Source: Leclercia sp. 29361
GTDB taxonomy: Bacteria > Pseudomonadota > Gammaproteobacteria > Enterobacterales > Enterobacteriaceae
Assembly: GCF_011290365.1 (NCBI RefSeq)
Contig: NZ_CP049786.1
Location: 4,154,001 to 4,218,000, forward strand
Direction: 5' to 3'
Length of the DNA stretch: 64,000 bases
The position numbers and the translations under genes were made by a program. How positions within the stretch are numbered: position 1 is the stretch's first letter; every line of letters begins with the position of its first letter. This document shows positions 50,924-59,397 of this stretch, piece after piece. The notes beneath the pieces were generated by a model that saw nothing but the letters and a program-made list of their open reading frames with translations, searched no databases and was not told the origin of the DNA.

Positions 50924-52669
50924 ATGGCTGGACGAATTCCACGTGTATTTATTAATGATCTGCTGGCAAGAACCGACATCGTCGATCTCATCGACGCGCG
51001 GGTAAAGCTGAAGAAGCAGGGCAAGAACTACCACGCGTGCTGTCCATTCCATAACGAGAAAACCCCCTCTTTCACCGTTAACGGTGAAAAACAGTTCTAC
51101 CACTGCTTCGGCTGTGGCGCGCACGGCAACGCCGTCGACTTTTTGATGAACTACGACAAGCTCGAGTTCGTTGAAACCGTCGAAGAGCTGGCAGCCATGC
51201 ACAACCTTGAAGTGCCTTATGAAGCAGGCAGTGGCCCCAGCCAGATAGAGCGTCATCAACGACAAACGCTGTATCAGCTGATGGACGGCCTGAACGCATT
51301 TTACCAACAGTCTCTTAAGCAACCTGCCGCTGAGCCTGCGCGTCACTATTTGAATCAGCGCGGACTGAGCGACGATGTTATTGCGCGTTTCGCTATTGGT
51401 TACGCCCCTCCCGGTTGGGATAACGTGTTAAAGCGTTTTGGCGGCAATAGCGAAGATCGTAAATCCCTCATCGACGCGGGCATGCTGGTCACGAATGACA
51501 AGGGACGCAGCTATGACCGCTTCCGCGAGCGGGTGATGTTCCCCATTCGCGACAAGCGTGGCCGGGTAATTGGTTTTGGTGGACGCGTGCTGGGCGATGC
51601 CCTGCCGAAATACCTTAACTCCCCGGAAACGGACATTTTCCATAAGGGCCGCCAGCTGTATGGCCTGTATGAAGCCCAGCAGGATAACGCTGAACCGCAG
51701 CGCCTGTTGGTGGTCGAAGGCTATATGGATGTGGTGGCGCTGGCGCAGTTCGACATTAATTATGCCGTTGCGTCTCTGGGCACCTCCACGACCGCCGACC
51801 ATATTCAGCTGCTGTTTCGGGTGACCAACACCGTGGTTTGCTGTTACGACGGCGACCGTGCCGGACGCGAAGCCGCCTGGCGCGCGCTGGAAACAGCGCT
51901 GCCGTATATGACCGACGGGCGTCAGTTACGCTTTATGTTTCTGCCCGACGGCGAAGACCCGGATACGCTGGTGCGTAAAGAGGGCAAAGCGGCATTTGAA
52001 GCGCGGATGGAGCAGGCTCAGCCGCTCTCCACGTTTCTGTTTAACAGCCTGATGCCGCAGGTCGATTTGAGTACCCCGGATGGCCGCGCCCAGCTGAGCA
52101 CGCTGGCGTTACCGCTGATTACTCAGGTGCCTGGCGAAACGTTGCGCATCTATCTGCGTCAGGAGTTGGGTAAGAAACTCGGCATTCTGGATGACAGTCA
52201 GCTTGAACGTTTAATGCCAAAGCTGGCGGATAGCGGAGCGGCTCGCCCGGCGCCACAGCTAAAACGCACAACCATGCGTATACTGATAGGACTGCTGGTG
52301 CAAAATCCGGAACTGGCGCCGAAAGTGCCCTCTCTGGAAGGTTTGAACCACGAAAAGCTGCCGGGACTTGGCTTATTTGCAGAACTGGTCAACACTTGTC
52401 TCTCACAGCCAGGTCTGACCACAGGGCAACTTTTAGAGCACTATCGCGGAACAAAAGCGTCCGCCACCCTTGAAAAACTGTCGATGTGGGACGATATAGC
52501 AGATAAAGATATCGCTGAAGAGACCTTCACCGACTCGCTCAACCATATGTTTGATTCGATGCTTGAACTGCGCCAGGAAGAGTTGATAGCTCGCGAGCGC
52601 ACACACGGTTTAAGCAGCGAAGAACGCCGGGAGCTCTGGATGATTAACCAGGAACTGGCGAAGAAATAA
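50924..52669 (+). CDS. dnaG: DNA primase
   Basis: DnaG makes RNA primers for replication at the fork with DnaB. The 581 residues match E. coli. The N-terminal zinc-binding domain has the CHC2 ligands in ACCPFHNEK and YHCFGCGAHG. The TOPRIM catalytic core has VVEGYMDVVALAQF and YDGDRAGREAAWR. The C-terminal helicase-binding domain fills about 435-581. The ATG lacks a good ribosome site, consistent with the known low expression of this operon's middle gene. Confidence 0.98.
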   Translation: MAGRIPRVFINDLLARTDIVDLIDARVKLKKQGKNYHACCPFHNEKTPSFTVNGEKQFYHCFGCGAHGNAVDFLMNYDKLEFVETVEELAAMHNLEVPYEAGSGPSQIERHQRQTLYQLMDGLNAFYQQSLKQPAAEPARHYLNQRGLSDDVIARFAIGYAPPGWDNVLKRFGGNSEDRKSLIDAGMLVTNDKGRSYDRFRERVMFPIRDKRGRVIGFGGRVLGDALPKYLNSPETDIFHKGRQLYGLYEAQQDNAEPQRLLVVEGYMDVVALAQFDINYAVASLGTSTTADHIQLLFRVTNTVVCCYDGDRAGREAAWRALETALPYMTDGRQLRFMFLPDGEDPDTLVRKEGKAAFEARMEQAQPLSTFLFNSLMPQVDLSTPDGRAQLSTLALPLITQVPGETLRIYLRQELGKKLGILDDSQLERLMPKLADSGAARPAPQLKRTTMRILIGLLVQNPELAPKVPSLEGLNHEKLPGLGLFAELVNTCLSQPGLTTGQLLEHYRGTKASATLEKLSMWDDIADKDIAEETFTDSLNHMFDSMLELRQEELIARERTHGLSSEERRELWMINQELAKK

Positions 52670-52822
52670 AAGAATTTAACGGCTTAAGTGCCGAATATCG
52701 TTCGGGCAGATCCCGACAGCCGCACTGAGAGGCAGCGGCACAAATACAAGTACGCCCTCGCTTTAAAGGTTGGCAGCCGTATCGCCGACACCAATCAAAC
52801 GAATAAGTGTGGATACCGTCTT

Positions 52823-54670
52823 ATGGAGCAAAACCCGCAGTCACAGCTGAAACTTCTTGTCCAACGTGGTAAGGAGCAAGGCTATCTGACCTATGCCGAG
52901 GTCAATGACCATCTGCCGGAAGATATCGTCGACTCCGATCAGATCGAAGACATCATCCAAATGATCAATGACATGGGTATTCAGGTGATGGAAGAAGCCC
53001 CTGATGCCGATGATCTGTTGCTTGCTGAAAACTCAAACAACACTGACGAAGATGCAGAAGAAGCTGCTGCACAGGTTCTGTCGAGTGTTGAATCAGAAAT
53101 CGGCCGCACGACGGACCCGGTGCGCATGTACATGCGTGAAATGGGGACCGTTGAGCTGTTGACCCGTGAAGGCGAAATTGACATCGCCAAACGTATCGAA
53201 GACGGGATCAACCAGGTTCAGTGCTCTGTTGCCGAATACCCTGAAGCCATCACCTATCTGCTCGAGCAGTACGATCGTGTGGAAGCGGAAGAAGCACGTC
53301 TGTCCGATCTGATCACCGGCTTTGTCGATCCGAACGCGGAAGAAGACATGGCGCCTACGGCGACGCATGTCGGCTCTGAGCTGTCTCAGGAAGAGATGGA
53401 CGATGACGAAGACGAAGAAGAAGAAGAGAGCGACGACGACAGCAGCGACGATGACAACAGCATCGACCCTGAACTGGCGCGCGAGAAGTTCGGTGAGCTG
53501 CGTACACAGTATGAAGTCACCCGCGACACCATTAAAGCCAAAGGCCGTAGCCATGCTGCCGCTCAGGAAGAGATCCTGAAGCTTTCTGAAGTGTTCAAGC
53601 AGTTCCGTCTGGTGCCAAAACAGTTCGATTACCTGGTTAACAGCATGCGCGTCATGATGGACCGCGTCCGTACCCAGGAACGCATCATCATGAAAATGTG
53701 CGTTGAACAGTGCAAAATGCCGAAGAAGAACTTCATCACCCTGTTCACCGGCAACGAAACCAGCGAAACCTGGTTCAACGCGGCTATCGCGATGAACAAG
53801 CCGTGGTCTGAAAAGCTGCGTGATGTGGCTGACGACGTCCACCGTGGTCTGCAGAAGCTGCAGCAGATTGAAGAAGAGACCGGCCTGACCATCGAGCAGG
53901 TAAAAGACATTAACCGTCGCATGTCCATCGGTGAAGCGAAAGCCCGCCGTGCGAAGAAAGAGATGGTTGAAGCGAACTTGCGTCTGGTTATCTCTATCGC
54001 CAAGAAATACACCAACCGCGGTCTGCAGTTCCTGGATCTAATCCAGGAAGGTAACATCGGTCTGATGAAAGCGGTTGATAAGTTCGAATACCGTCGTGGT
54101 TACAAGTTCTCCACCTACGCAACCTGGTGGATCCGTCAGGCTATCACCCGCTCTATCGCGGATCAGGCGCGCACCATCCGTATTCCGGTGCATATGATTG
54201 AGACCATCAACAAGCTCAACCGTATTTCCCGCCAGATGCTGCAGGAGATGGGCCGCGAGCCGACGCCAGAAGAGCTGGCCGAGCGCATGCTGATGCCGGA
54301 AGACAAGATCCGTAAAGTGCTGAAGATTGCCAAAGAGCCAATCTCCATGGAAACGCCAATCGGCGACGATGAAGATTCGCATCTGGGTGATTTCATCGAG
54401 GATACCACCCTCGAGCTGCCGCTGGACTCTGCGACCACCGAGAGCCTGCGTGCCGCCACGCACGACGTGCTGGCTGGCCTGACCGCCCGTGAAGCAAAAG
54501 TCCTGCGTATGCGTTTCGGTATCGATATGAACACCGACCACACGCTGGAAGAAGTGGGTAAACAGTTCGACGTGACCCGCGAACGTATCCGTCAGATCGA
54601 AGCGAAGGCGCTGCGTAAACTGCGCCACCCGAGCCGCTCTGAAGTGCTGCGTAGCTTCCTGGACGACTAA
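52823..54670 (+). CDS. rpoD: RNA polymerase sigma factor RpoD (sigma-70)
   Basis: RpoD is the housekeeping sigma factor. The start at 52823 ([20 protein letters not shown]) gives 615 residues, two more than E. coli; the upstream extension of the open frame to 52688 is not part of the family. Region 1.1, the acidic nonconserved insert ([21 protein letters not shown], about 190-215), region 2 ([20 protein letters not shown]-type and [17 protein letters not shown]), region 3 and the region 4 helix-turn-helix ([20 protein letters not shown]) are all present. It ends the rpsU operon. Confidence 0.98.
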   Translation: MEQNPQSQLKLLVQRGKEQGYLTYAEVNDHLPEDIVDSDQIEDIIQMINDMGIQVMEEAPDADDLLLAENSNNTDEDAEEAAAQVLSSVESEIGRTTDPVRMYMREMGTVELLTREGEIDIAKRIEDGINQVQCSVAEYPEAITYLLEQYDRVEAEEARLSDLITGFVDPNAEEDMAPTATHVGSELSQEEMDDDEDEEEEESDDDSSDDDNSIDPELAREKFGELRTQYEVTRDTIKAKGRSHAAAQEEILKLSEVFKQFRLVPKQFDYLVNSMRVMMDRVRTQERIIMKMCVEQCKMPKKNFITLFTGNETSETWFNAAIAMNKPWSEKLRDVADDVHRGLQKLQQIEEETGLTIEQVKDINRRMSIGEAKARRAKKEMVEANLRLVISIAKKYTNRGLQFLDLIQEGNIGLMKAVDKFEYRRGYKFSTYATWWIRQAITRSIADQARTIRIPVHMIETINKLNRISRQMLQEMGREPTPEELAERMLMPEDKIRKVLKIAKEPISMETPIGDDEDSHLGDFIEDTTLELPLDSATTESLRAATHDVLAGLTAREAKVLRMRFGIDMNTDHTLEEVGKQFDVTRERIRQIEAKALRKLRHPSRSEVLRSFLDD

Positions 54671-54684
54671 CCCAGGTAAACAGC

Positions 54685-54713
54685 AAAAAGCTCCCAATCG
54701 GGAGCTTTTTTTG
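54685..54713 (+). terminator. Terminator of the rpsU-dnaG-rpoD operon
   Basis: AAAAAGCTCCC/GGGAGCTTTTTTT with a 4-base loop immediately after rpoD, with a long T tract. Confidence 0.93.
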
Positions 54714-54719
54714 TTTATT

Positions 54720-54752
54720 CCCTCTCCCTGTGGGAGAGGGTCAGGGTGAGGG
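54720..54752. repeat. Short dispersed repeat (copy 3, inverted)
   Basis: CCCTCTCCC...GGGAGAGGG followed by GGGTGAGGG, the inverse orientation of the copies at 11084 and 25658, between convergent rpoD and mug. Confidence 0.75.
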
Positions 54753-54770
54753 CATCAGGCCGCACCGTAT

Positions 54771-55277
54771 TTAAAGCCCCCGCGTCACCAGCGCCTCATC
54801 CAGCTCCCGATACGCCTCCACCAGCTTCTCTACCGTCGCCCTGTTAAGCCCGCTCGGATTAGGCAACACCCACACCTGCGTCACGCCGATGGTGATGCTC
54901 TGCTTTCCCCACTGCACCCCACGCTGGCTGAACGCCTGCTCATACGCCTGCTTGCCGAGGATCGCCAGCGCCGCCGGCTGATAGTCCTCAATCTTCTTAA
55001 TCAGTTCCCGCCCGCCGCTGCGTAGCTCATGCAGGTTCACCTCGCTCGCCTGCACCGTCGGCCGTTCCACCAGCATGGTGATACCGCAGCGGGTATCCAG
55101 CAGCTGTTGCTCCTCTTCCGGCTTCAGAAGTTTGTCGGTAAACCCGGCCTGATAGATCACCTTCCAGAAACGATTCCCCGGATGGGCAAAGTGAAAACCG
55201 GTATGGGCAGAGGACTTGCCCGGATTGATGCCGCAGAACACCACCCTCAGGCCTGGCGCAAGGATGTCGTTGATCAT
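54771..55277 (-). CDS. mug: G/U mismatch-specific DNA glycosylase Mug
   Basis: Mug removes uracil and ethenocytosine opposite guanine. The 168 residues equal the E. coli length. The catalytic loop [18 protein letters not shown] holds the water-positioning Asn18, and the insertion-wedge motif is LPNPSGLNR near residue 140. It lies between rpoD and ileX as in E. coli. Confidence 0.96.
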   Translation of the reverse strand: MINDILAPGLRVVFCGINPGKSSAHTGFHFAHPGNRFWKVIYQAGFTDKLLKPEEEQQLLDTRCGITMLVERPTVQASEVNLHELRSGGRELIKKIEDYQPAALAILGKQAYEQAFSQRGVQWGKQSITIGVTQVWVLPNPSGLNRATVEKLVEAYRELDEALVTRGL

Positions 55278-55386
55278 GTTTACTCCCGCTTAATGGTTCA
55301 GGCTCTAAGTATAAGAGATTGAAAATGGGTTGTTTATAAAAACAGCAGGCAGGCGGGTATGTCTGGATTGCGACGAGGAGTTACTT

Positions 55387-55392
55387 TATAAT
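55387..55392 (+). promoter_or_regulatory. -10 of the tRNA-Ile2 promoter
   Basis: A perfect TATAAT 10 bases before the mature tRNA, followed by a GC-rich discriminator typical of stable RNA genes. The -35 is not clear. Confidence 0.55.
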
Positions 55393-55402
55393 CCTCCGCC
55401 AC

Positions 55403-55478
55403 GGCCCCTTAGCTCAGTGGTTAGAGCAGGCGACTCATAATCGCTTGGTCGCTGGTTCAAGTCCAGCAGGGGCCACCA
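55403..55478 (+). tRNA. ileX: tRNA-Ile2 (CAT anticodon, lysidine type)
   Basis: The 76-base cloverleaf begins GGCCCCTTAGCTCAGTGG and ends in an encoded CCA. The anticodon is CAT at 55436-55438 in a CTCATAA loop. Sequence and location after mug match E. coli ileX, whose C34 is changed to lysidine by TilS so that it reads AUA; it is not a methionine tRNA. The acceptor stem pairs GGCCCCT with AGGGGCC. Confidence 0.96.
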
Positions 55479-55485
55479 GATAAAA

Positions 55486-55523
55486 AAAAGGCGTCAGATA
55501 AGAAATTATCTGACGCCTTTTTC
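55486..55523 (+). terminator. Terminator after tRNA-Ile2
   Basis: A 13-bp class stem (AAGGCGTCAGATA/TATCTGACGCCTT) with T5 after it and A8 before it, so it can also end the minus-strand gene at 55547. Confidence 0.93.
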
Positions 55524-55546
55524 GTTCAGCCTCTATTCAGGCAATA

Positions 55547-55999
55547 TTAGTGTGTCCGGTACGGCTCCCTTACATAATCCCGCAGAATATACACCATGTC
55601 ATGCAGCAGTCCCGCCAGATCCTCCGCCACCTTACCCGGCAGCATATTCGCCAGTAACGCCTGATTCAGCGAGCGCAGATATCCCACCATCAGATACGTG
55701 TCCTGCCAGCAGTCTGGCATGACGGATTCGGGCGGCTCATCAACAGTAAGCTGTGCCACCAGCTCCGGCGGTAAATCCTCATCGCACAGCTGCGCCAGAC
55801 GGGCGAGCACGTGAGATAACCGCCCGCAAAGCGCCAGACGCGCAGACAGATCTTTTGTTTCCAGTAAGACATTCACATAGGCCGTGCACAGGTCCGTTAC
55901 CTCAAACAGGTCGGCCGTGGCGGGGATTGGCGCGGTGAGCAGATGATGAATAACGCTTTCGTCAAATTCGGGATAAGACTGAGTTGGGATCGTAGCCAT
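55547..55999 (-). CDS. Hypothetical protein of 150 residues
   Basis: I do not recognise this gene. The start at 55999 (MATIPTQSYPEFDESVIHHL) is set by AAGGAGGATGCC upstream, a strong ribosome site; the frame to 56032 has none. The protein is acidic and mostly helical, with no signal peptide or membrane segment (ALCGRLSHVLARLAQLCDED, then LHDMVYILRDYVREPY). It lies next to tRNA-Ile2, a common integration site, and directly after a coding relic at 56044-56190 on the same strand, so it may be left from an integrated element. Confidence 0.7.
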   Translation of the reverse strand: MATIPTQSYPEFDESVIHHLLTAPIPATADLFEVTDLCTAYVNVLLETKDLSARLALCGRLSHVLARLAQLCDEDLPPELVAQLTVDEPPESVMPDCWQDTYLMVGYLRSLNQALLANMLPGKVAEDLAGLLHDMVYILRDYVREPYRTH

Positions 56000-56043
56000 A
56001 AGGCATCCTCCTTGTACAAAGAATGAGATCAACGCCAGAGTTC

Positions 56044-56190
56044 CTACGCTCGGGGGGTGACGCTGACGGAGGTAGGAATGCCGACGTACAAGGGGATCGG
56101 CCAGCCTTTCGGCTGCTCCGCCAGCGCCACCGTAATCTTATCGGTATACGCGCTGGCAGGACACCAGAAAGTGAATCTGGGTCACCTTAT
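56044..56190 (-). pseudogene. Possible coding relic, C-terminal fragment
   Basis: On the minus strand an open frame without a start encodes about 45 residues with credible composition (ASAYTDKITVALAEQPKGWP, then IPLYVGIPTSVSVTPRA) before a TAG at 56044. It ends 44 bp before the next gene. It looks like the tail of a lost upstream gene. The rest of 56000-56636, about 640 bp, is AT-rich toward the right and holds no other gene I can support, only the leader of the PTS gene. Confidence 0.35.
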
Positions 56191-56636
56191 ACTGAATCGG
56201 GTTCCTACGCCCGGTTGCAGTTTCTTCTGCAACGCCCTCACCCTACTCCTCTCCCCGTCCCGCCAAAAGCAAAATCCCAACCTCGTTTTCATCTCTGCGA
56301 GCCGCCTTCCAGAATCCTACTCTCAACGCCCCAGCAAAAACGAATCGTCATTTTTTGTAAAATGAAATGGCGTTTTAGATATGTTCATCACAATTTACTT
56401 CTCGGAAATCGTTAAGATATCAGACCAGACAAACAGTAAGGTTTTTGTGTGGATAACTAACCGGTGTGAGAAACGAGGAGCATGCATTAGCGCTTTTATA
56501 TAAAGCCAACACACGGATTTAACATTTTATTTTACAGCGCCAGAAAATAACTATCGGGATAACTCTCGGGGATGCGTTCGGCCTGAAAATTTTTTACTGA
56601 CTATTTTGATACTCTCTTAAATACGGAAAACTTATC

Positions 56637-57890
56637 GTGGATTACATTATTAAAATACTTGGCACACCCGCGATTATTGTCGCGTTTATTGCTTTTTTAG
56701 GTCTGGCGTTACAAAGAAGCAGCCTCACCGATATTATTAAAGGCACCCTTCTTGCTTTTATTGGTTTTGTCTTAATTAAAACCGGCGGGAGTATTCTCGG
56801 CGGCGTCTTAACCATGTTCAGCGACATATTTACCAACGCATTTGGTCTGCGCGGGGTGGTGCCCAGCAACGAAGCGATTATGGCGCTGACTATCGATACG
56901 CTGGGCCGACCGGCGGCATTCATCCTGTTCTTTGCGATGATCATTAACGTGCTGCTGGCCCGCTACACCCGCTTTAAATCAATTTATCTGTCACTGCACC
57001 TGATCGTCTTTATGGCCTTCTCGGTGACCGCCGCGCTGGTGGGATTAGGTTACAGCGAGCAGTTCGCCATTATTTTCGGCTCGCTGGTGATCGGCACCTA
57101 TATGGCAGTGTTCCCGACGATCCTGTCGCGCTTCAGCCGTAAAATTATCGGCCACAACGATTACTGCATCGCCCACGCCGCGTCCAGCTCCTATATTATC
57201 GGCTCGTATCTCGGGAAATGGTTTGGTGATACCTCGGTCAACGTCGAAGAGGTCAAAGTCAGCGGTAAATTCAGTTTCCTGAAAAACCCGGACGTGGCGA
57301 CCTTTGTGACCATGTTCTTCCTGCTGGGCATCTCCTCCATCTTTGCTGAAGACGCTTTCCTCAACAACGTGCTGGCGAATAAACCTTATTTTGTCTGGCT
57401 GCTGGAAAAATCTGCGACCTTCGCAGGCGGGTTATATATCGCCAAGAAAGGCGTGGTGATGTTCACCGAAGAGATCGTGCCTGCCTTCAAAGGCTTCTCT
57501 CAGGTAGTGGCGCCAGGTTCTGTTCCGGCCGTGGATCCGATGGTGCTGTTCGACAAATCCCCGAACGCGGTACTGGTGGGCTTCCTTGTCAGCTTTGTGG
57601 CGGAACTGTGCTGCGTGGCGATCTTCCCGTTCATCGGTCTGCCGATCATTATCCCGGGCATTATGGCGAGCTTTATTACCGGCGGTAGTGCGGCGATCTT
57701 TGGTAATGCAACCGGTGGGTTCCGGGGGGCGGTACTGGCGAGTTTCGTGAATGGTCTGCTGCTGTGCTTCCTGCCAGCACTGGTCCTGCCGCTGTTTAAC
57801 CATCTGGGCGTGAGTGCGGTGACCTTTGCCGATCCGGACTTCACCTTCCTGTCCGCCATCATCAAATACACCTTCGGCTTAGGCCATTAA
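56637..57890 (+). CDS. Orphan PTS ascorbate-type IIC membrane protein (UlaA-like)
   Basis: A 417-residue membrane protein of the SgaT/UlaA family, the IIC component of the L-ascorbate phosphotransferase type. About ten hydrophobic segments are present, with family features PSNEAIMALTIDTLGRPAA, IGHNDYCIAHAASSSYIIGS and the FIGLPIIIPGIMASF loop. The start is GTG at 56637 with a modest GGAAAA ribosome site. No IIA, IIB or catabolic gene is in the window on either side, so it is either an orphan permease or depends on components elsewhere. Its substrate is unknown. Confidence 0.85.
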   Translation: MDYIIKILGTPAIIVAFIAFLGLALQRSSLTDIIKGTLLAFIGFVLIKTGGSILGGVLTMFSDIFTNAFGLRGVVPSNEAIMALTIDTLGRPAAFILFFAMIINVLLARYTRFKSIYLSLHLIVFMAFSVTAALVGLGYSEQFAIIFGSLVIGTYMAVFPTILSRFSRKIIGHNDYCIAHAASSSYIIGSYLGKWFGDTSVNVEEVKVSGKFSFLKNPDVATFVTMFFLLGISSIFAEDAFLNNVLANKPYFVWLLEKSATFAGGLYIAKKGVVMFTEEIVPAFKGFSQVVAPGSVPAVDPMVLFDKSPNAVLVGFLVSFVAELCCVAIFPFIGLPIIIPGIMASFITGGSAAIFGNATGGFRGAVLASFVNGLLLCFLPALVLPLFNHLGVSAVTFADPDFTFLSAIIKYTFGLGH

Positions 57891-57896
57891 TCCTCT

Positions 57897-57923
57897 CACC
57901 GGCCCGTTCCCGGGCCGGTTTTT
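57897..57923 (+). terminator. Terminator of the PTS IIC gene
   Basis: CCGGCCCG/CGGGCCGG with a 4-base loop followed by T5, seven bases after the stop codon. Confidence 0.9.
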
Positions 57924-57930
57924 CCTGCCT

Positions 57931-58920
57931 TTATTTCGCTAACGACACCAGCATCTTCAGACTCGCAGAATAGTAATCCTCCTGCGTCGTGATCTGCGGA
58001 TCGCCCGCCGGAAGTTGCCCCAGCGCCAAATCACGCACCGCCAGCAACCCGCCCGCCATCATATACGGCGCCGGATCGCCGGTGGTGACATTCACCCAGG
58101 CTGGCGTCTGGGTACGGGCAAACCGTCCCCAGTACGCGGTATAAGGCGCCATCAGCGGGCTGGAAGCATTCGCCCACTTGATATACAGCGGGACGCGAAT
58201 CGCATCGTAGCTAAAGCGCGCCGGCCACTCTTTGGCCGGGGTCACGCGACCGTCGGCGTACAGGGAAACCCAGTCTGCGGGAAGCTGGGTATTGCCGAAG
58301 CGCATCTTCACCAGCAGCTTCTGTCCGTCATTGATCAGGTCACGCCACACCGTCAGATGACTGCGCTTCGCGAAATCCTCCCACGCCGGGAAGATAAAAT
58401 AGGACGGGTTGAGATTCACGTAGCTGTTGAGGTTAAAGCCCTTCGCACCGGGCAGCATCACGCGGTAACCAGCAAAGCTGATCACGTTGCGGGCCAGCAG
58501 CGATTTAGTGATGGCGTCCGAGGCGTTCAGATAGTTATTGTCATTCCACTGGGTACCCGCTTTTAACAGCGCCCAGGCGATAAAGGTATCGCCGTCGGTG
58601 GCGTTGTTTCTGTCGGCGATCGGGTCCGGTGCCACCGGGTTATAACGCCAGTAGAACAGTCCGGTCTCGGGATTTTGCAGATTCTTTTTCGTCCAGTTCC
58701 AGATTTTGTCAAAACCGGCGCGATCGTTGTTACGCACCGCCATCATCATGGCGAAGCCCTGCCCCTCAGTGTGGCTCACACTGTTGTTGCCGGTATCAAT
58801 GATGCGACCATCCGCCATCAAAAATCGCGCTTTGTAGCTGTCCCAGGCGGGGCCGGCAAAGGCCTGATGACTTAACAACAGTCCCAGCACCAGAACCAGG
58901 GTTTTACTTCGCTGCCACAT
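57931..58920 (-). CDS. bcsZ: Endo-1,4-D-glucanase BcsZ (GH8)
   Basis: BcsZ is the periplasmic cellulase of cellulose-export operons and trims the glucan to aid export. The 329-residue precursor starts with a signal peptide (MWQRSKTLVLVLGLLLSHQA, cleavage near AFAG). The GH8 general acid Glu52 is in HTEGQGFAMM and the catalytic aspartate region is NNATDGDTFIAWALL. It is shorter than E. coli BcsZ (368), as usual for operons with bcsD. It is last in bcsB-C-D-Z on the minus strand, 9 bp after bcsD. Confidence 0.95.
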   Translation of the reverse strand: MWQRSKTLVLVLGLLLSHQAFAGPAWDSYKARFLMADGRIIDTGNNSVSHTEGQGFAMMMAVRNNDRAGFDKIWNWTKKNLQNPETGLFYWRYNPVAPDPIADRNNATDGDTFIAWALLKAGTQWNDNNYLNASDAITKSLLARNVISFAGYRVMLPGAKGFNLNSYVNLNPSYFIFPAWEDFAKRSHLTVWRDLINDGQKLLVKMRFGNTQLPADWVSLYADGRVTPAKEWPARFSYDAIRVPLYIKWANASSPLMAPYTAYWGRFARTQTPAWVNVTTGDPAPYMMAGGLLAVRDLALGQLPAGDPQITTQEDYYSASLKMLVSLAK

Positions 58921-58929
58921 GGCCGATCC

Positions 58930-59397
58930 TTATTGATTGTTTTGATATCTGAAATGGATAACCGTAGCCGAGGGGGATGCCTCGCGCCACAGTGATACGT
59001 GTGATTTGCCGCCCTGCTCGCGCAGCCAGCGGGCGTAGAGCCCCTCCAGCACCGCGCTGAAGGCATGGTTCCACGCCATTTGCTTTGGCTCTTCCGGCGG
59101 TACCGGCAACGCCGTATGGGCGATGCGGATCGCCGTCTCGCTGGCGTCAATATCAATATAGCCCCAGTTAAAGGCCGCGAGCCGGGCATTGATCTGCGCT
59201 TCGAGCTCACCCACGGTGTGGGCCAGCGCCAGCGGGAAACGCTCGCCCAGCGAGTCGCCCATCTGCACGAGGAACGAGCGGCTCTGCGCCTCACCGACGT
59301 TGGCTACCATACTCTCAATCATCACGTGGATCAGCGAAAACCAACCCGACTGCGTCTGTTGATGCTGGTAATACTGCAAAAGCTGTTGATCGTTCAT
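58930..59397 (-). CDS. bcsD: Cellulose synthase subunit BcsD
   Basis: BcsD is the periplasmic octameric ring protein that helps crystallise glucan chains; it is diagnostic for type I (Acetobacter-like) cellulose operons. The 155 residues show the family segments FLVQMGDSLGERFPLALAHT and NHAFSAVLEGLYARWLREQGG. No signal peptide is seen, as is usual for BcsD. Its ATG overlaps the bcsC stop by one base. Confidence 0.93.
   Translation of the reverse strand: MNDQQLLQYYQHQQTQSGWFSLIHVMIESMVANVGEAQSRSFLVQMGDSLGERFPLALAHTVGELEAQINARLAAFNWGYIDIDASETAIRIAHTALPVPPEEPKQMAWNHAFSAVLEGLYARWLREQGGKSHVSLWREASPSATVIHFRYQNNQ

Noticed and set aside
55403-55478. tRNA-Met, from the CAT anticodon
   Set aside because: Body sequence and location match ileX, the lysidine-modified tRNA-Ile2.
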